From the NCBI RefSeq assembly GCF_008831285.2, contig NC_045138.2:19005934-19069933 (forward strand): a stretch of DNA of 64,000 nt. The letters run 5' to 3'. The notes under the pieces were generated by a model, which saw only the letters and a program-made list of their open reading frames with translations, had not been told where the DNA came from and ran no database searches. The first letter of the stretch is position 1. Each line of letters opens with the position of its first letter. The position numbers and the translations under genes were made by a program. The stretch is from Nymphaea colorata (Eukaryota; Streptophyta; Magnoliopsida; Nymphaeales; Nymphaeaceae). Shown one piece after another: positions 62,390-64,000 of this stretch.

Positions 62390-62665
62390 TCAGGGACAAA
62401 AATCAGACCCTTTAAATATGACATTTAAATTGTTTTTTTTTTTAAATCTAAACTTACTAATATGATCTTAAAGATAAGTTGATGTAAATATATACTAAGT
62501 TGATCATTTTTTGGGTTTTAACAATGTTTTTATAATAAGCAAAAAATGAATGGCTCTCATAACAGCAACATTTTGGTAACAGAAAAATCAACAGTTTTCA
62601 TAAAAACAACTTGATTCAAAACATGTTTTATACCAAAATAGTTTTTATAAATATATTATGATGTT
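62390..62665. repeat. Dispersed 280-bp repeat, copy 3 of 3
   Basis: Same block order as copies at 5,505 and 41,245. A short TA run (near 62,376-62,386) lies just before it and another with a CA run (62,670-62,702) just after, as for copy 1. Confidence 0.7.
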
Positions 62666-63869
62666 TATAAATATATATATATACACACACACACCCACAC
62701 ACATATATTATATAAAAAGCAGTAAAAAAACTATCATATATGTAAAACTTGCATTCTGGAACAACGCCTCTCATCTGCTTGTCATAAAGGAGATTATAAA
62801 GATTACGAGATCAAGTCACTTTTGTGTATGCTCATGCAAAAAGCAACCTGATGGCATAGACAGAGTCGAGATAGTTTTCGTATCAAAATGATGTTTTAGA
62901 TTATCTTTCTGAAAAACAAACATGTTTTACTTTGAGATGTTGATTTTCTCTTTTACATATTAAAATGAAGTGATTCAAAGCATGATATTTATCAAATGTT
63001 CTATATATACAAATCACGTCCATCCAGTTGTTTTGGCCATTTGGATTGGTTTCGATGCACGGAATATAATAAGAAGACATAAAATATAGGACAAACTATT
63101 CAATCACTCGTGTTATATATAAAACTAGCCAGCGACCGTCGTGTATAAAGCAAGATAGGATTTCGTTTTGTCCTTTGGTGAGAAGATACCTAACTTTTGT
63201 TGCTCCACATCACGAGCATCGATGCGATACAAAAGGTTGTAAAATGTGGCTATCCCGTCACCTTTCCATATCAAATAAAGGCGATGCATAATTGAGTGTA
63301 CCCTATCGACTGTTGCTTGCTTTTGGACACTATTTTCAACAGTGGCGCTCTTGTTTGTTTCTTGCTCTTGAATCTTTTCAAAGGTTTTCGTGTAAAAGCC
63401 TGTGGCAGAGCCAAAAAGTTGATGTGGAAAACACTAATAAGATGACAATCGTATCTAGGAATTCGTAAGGTTATCCACGAAAAACTGGGATAACCAGAGA
63501 GAGAAATCAATGCTCTATGGTAAAAATAAGAAGAGAGTGTGTCCATGGTCTGTATGGTGAGATATGACAAGGACTATGATGAAAGAGTTGTCATTTGCCA
63601 AGGTTGTAGTATCTTAGACTGAGTTACACGAGATGATCAAACTTAGCATGATTTCTTTTGAGATGAATATATAAAGTCTTATTGAATCAAGTCATACCAG
63701 AAATGTGGAGTTTAAAGACATGAAAATGTAGATTTCAGAATAAGCTTTTTACAAATGCAAGTATGTTCTCTTTTTCTCTCTCTACATTGAATGCCAATCA
63801 TAGTCTTTTTTCAACATTTGGTATAGTTATAGCTATAATTTAGAGAAAATGGAGTATAATAATACATGT

Positions 63870-63919
63870 TTGTGTGTGTGTGTGGGTGTGTGTGTGTGTG
63901 AAAGAGAGAGAGAGGGAGA
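63870..63919. repeat. (GT)n-(GA)n microsatellite
   Basis: A GT run with one interruption (63,870-63,900) followed by a GA run (63,902-63,919). Confidence 0.9.
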
Positions 63920-64000
63920 AAGACTGTTCGCAGCCACTGGCTTGTCCCTCAAGAAGATAATGCTCGCGTCACCCGACCAGTTATATTATGCTCCTCGGAA

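Larger units (their letters stand above)
57730..64000. other. Intergenic, no gene recognised
   Basis: No supported coding region. Repeats are listed separately. A GC-richer patch at about 58,430-58,770 carries overlapping frames on both strands with no known family. The - strand frames near 60,465-61,047 and 63,271-63,570 also match nothing I know. Short GAATCCG or GGATCG-type patches occur near 58,320-58,400 and 62,160-62,230. Confidence 0.45.

Overview
This is nuclear DNA from a flowering plant. The evidence is AT-rich intergenic DNA, spliced genes with GT-AG introns, plant-only protein families (a group B3 Raf-like MAPKKK with an N-terminal EDR1 domain, a DUF1677 protein, a plant PNRC-motif protein), long TA and CT microsatellites, and many small non-autonomous DNA transposons. 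The lineage within angiosperms cannot be fixed from the sequence alone. No bacterial, organellar or viral gene block is visible.

Layout. Positions 1-19,800 hold no gene I can support. They carry microsatellites, short tRNA-derived (SINE-like) copies, a probable LTR-retrotransposon remnant and several MITEs, including one very clean hAT-type element (10,687-11,043). A small gene on the + strand (CDS 20,675-21,064) encodes a DUF1677 protein behind a TATA box and a CT-rich leader. Positions 21,100-32,600 are again repeat-dominated: hAT-type MITEs at 27,334-27,709 and 29,217-29,582, a PIF/Harbinger MITE at 25,919-26,120, and several short tandem duplications. A PNRC-motif gene lies on the - strand (main ORF 32,604-33,224; spliced leader exons up to about 34,935). 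Positions 35,000-42,200 have no recognisable gene.

The gene-rich part is 42,200-57,500. A six-exon + strand gene (42,230-46,547, 248 aa, conserved-looking plant protein of unknown function) converges on a 14-exon - strand gene (47,919-57,455, 1,003 aa) that I reconstructed completely as an EDR1/RAF3-like B3 MAPKKK. The last 6.5 kb is intergenic with more repeats.

The genes are independent units with no operon-like link. Functionally the window has one signalling kinase (stress, defence or hormone MAPK signalling), one likely mRNA-decapping or nuclear co-regulator type protein, one small cysteine-rich DUF1677 protein and one unknown protein. I found no clear undescribed multi-gene system. The strongest unexplained signal is a set of hAT-like MITEs whose interiors are almost entirely degenerate arrays of one short word each (GAGCTCGA, GAATCCGA, CCGTTTT/TATACCCG), possibly arrays of transposase-binding motifs.
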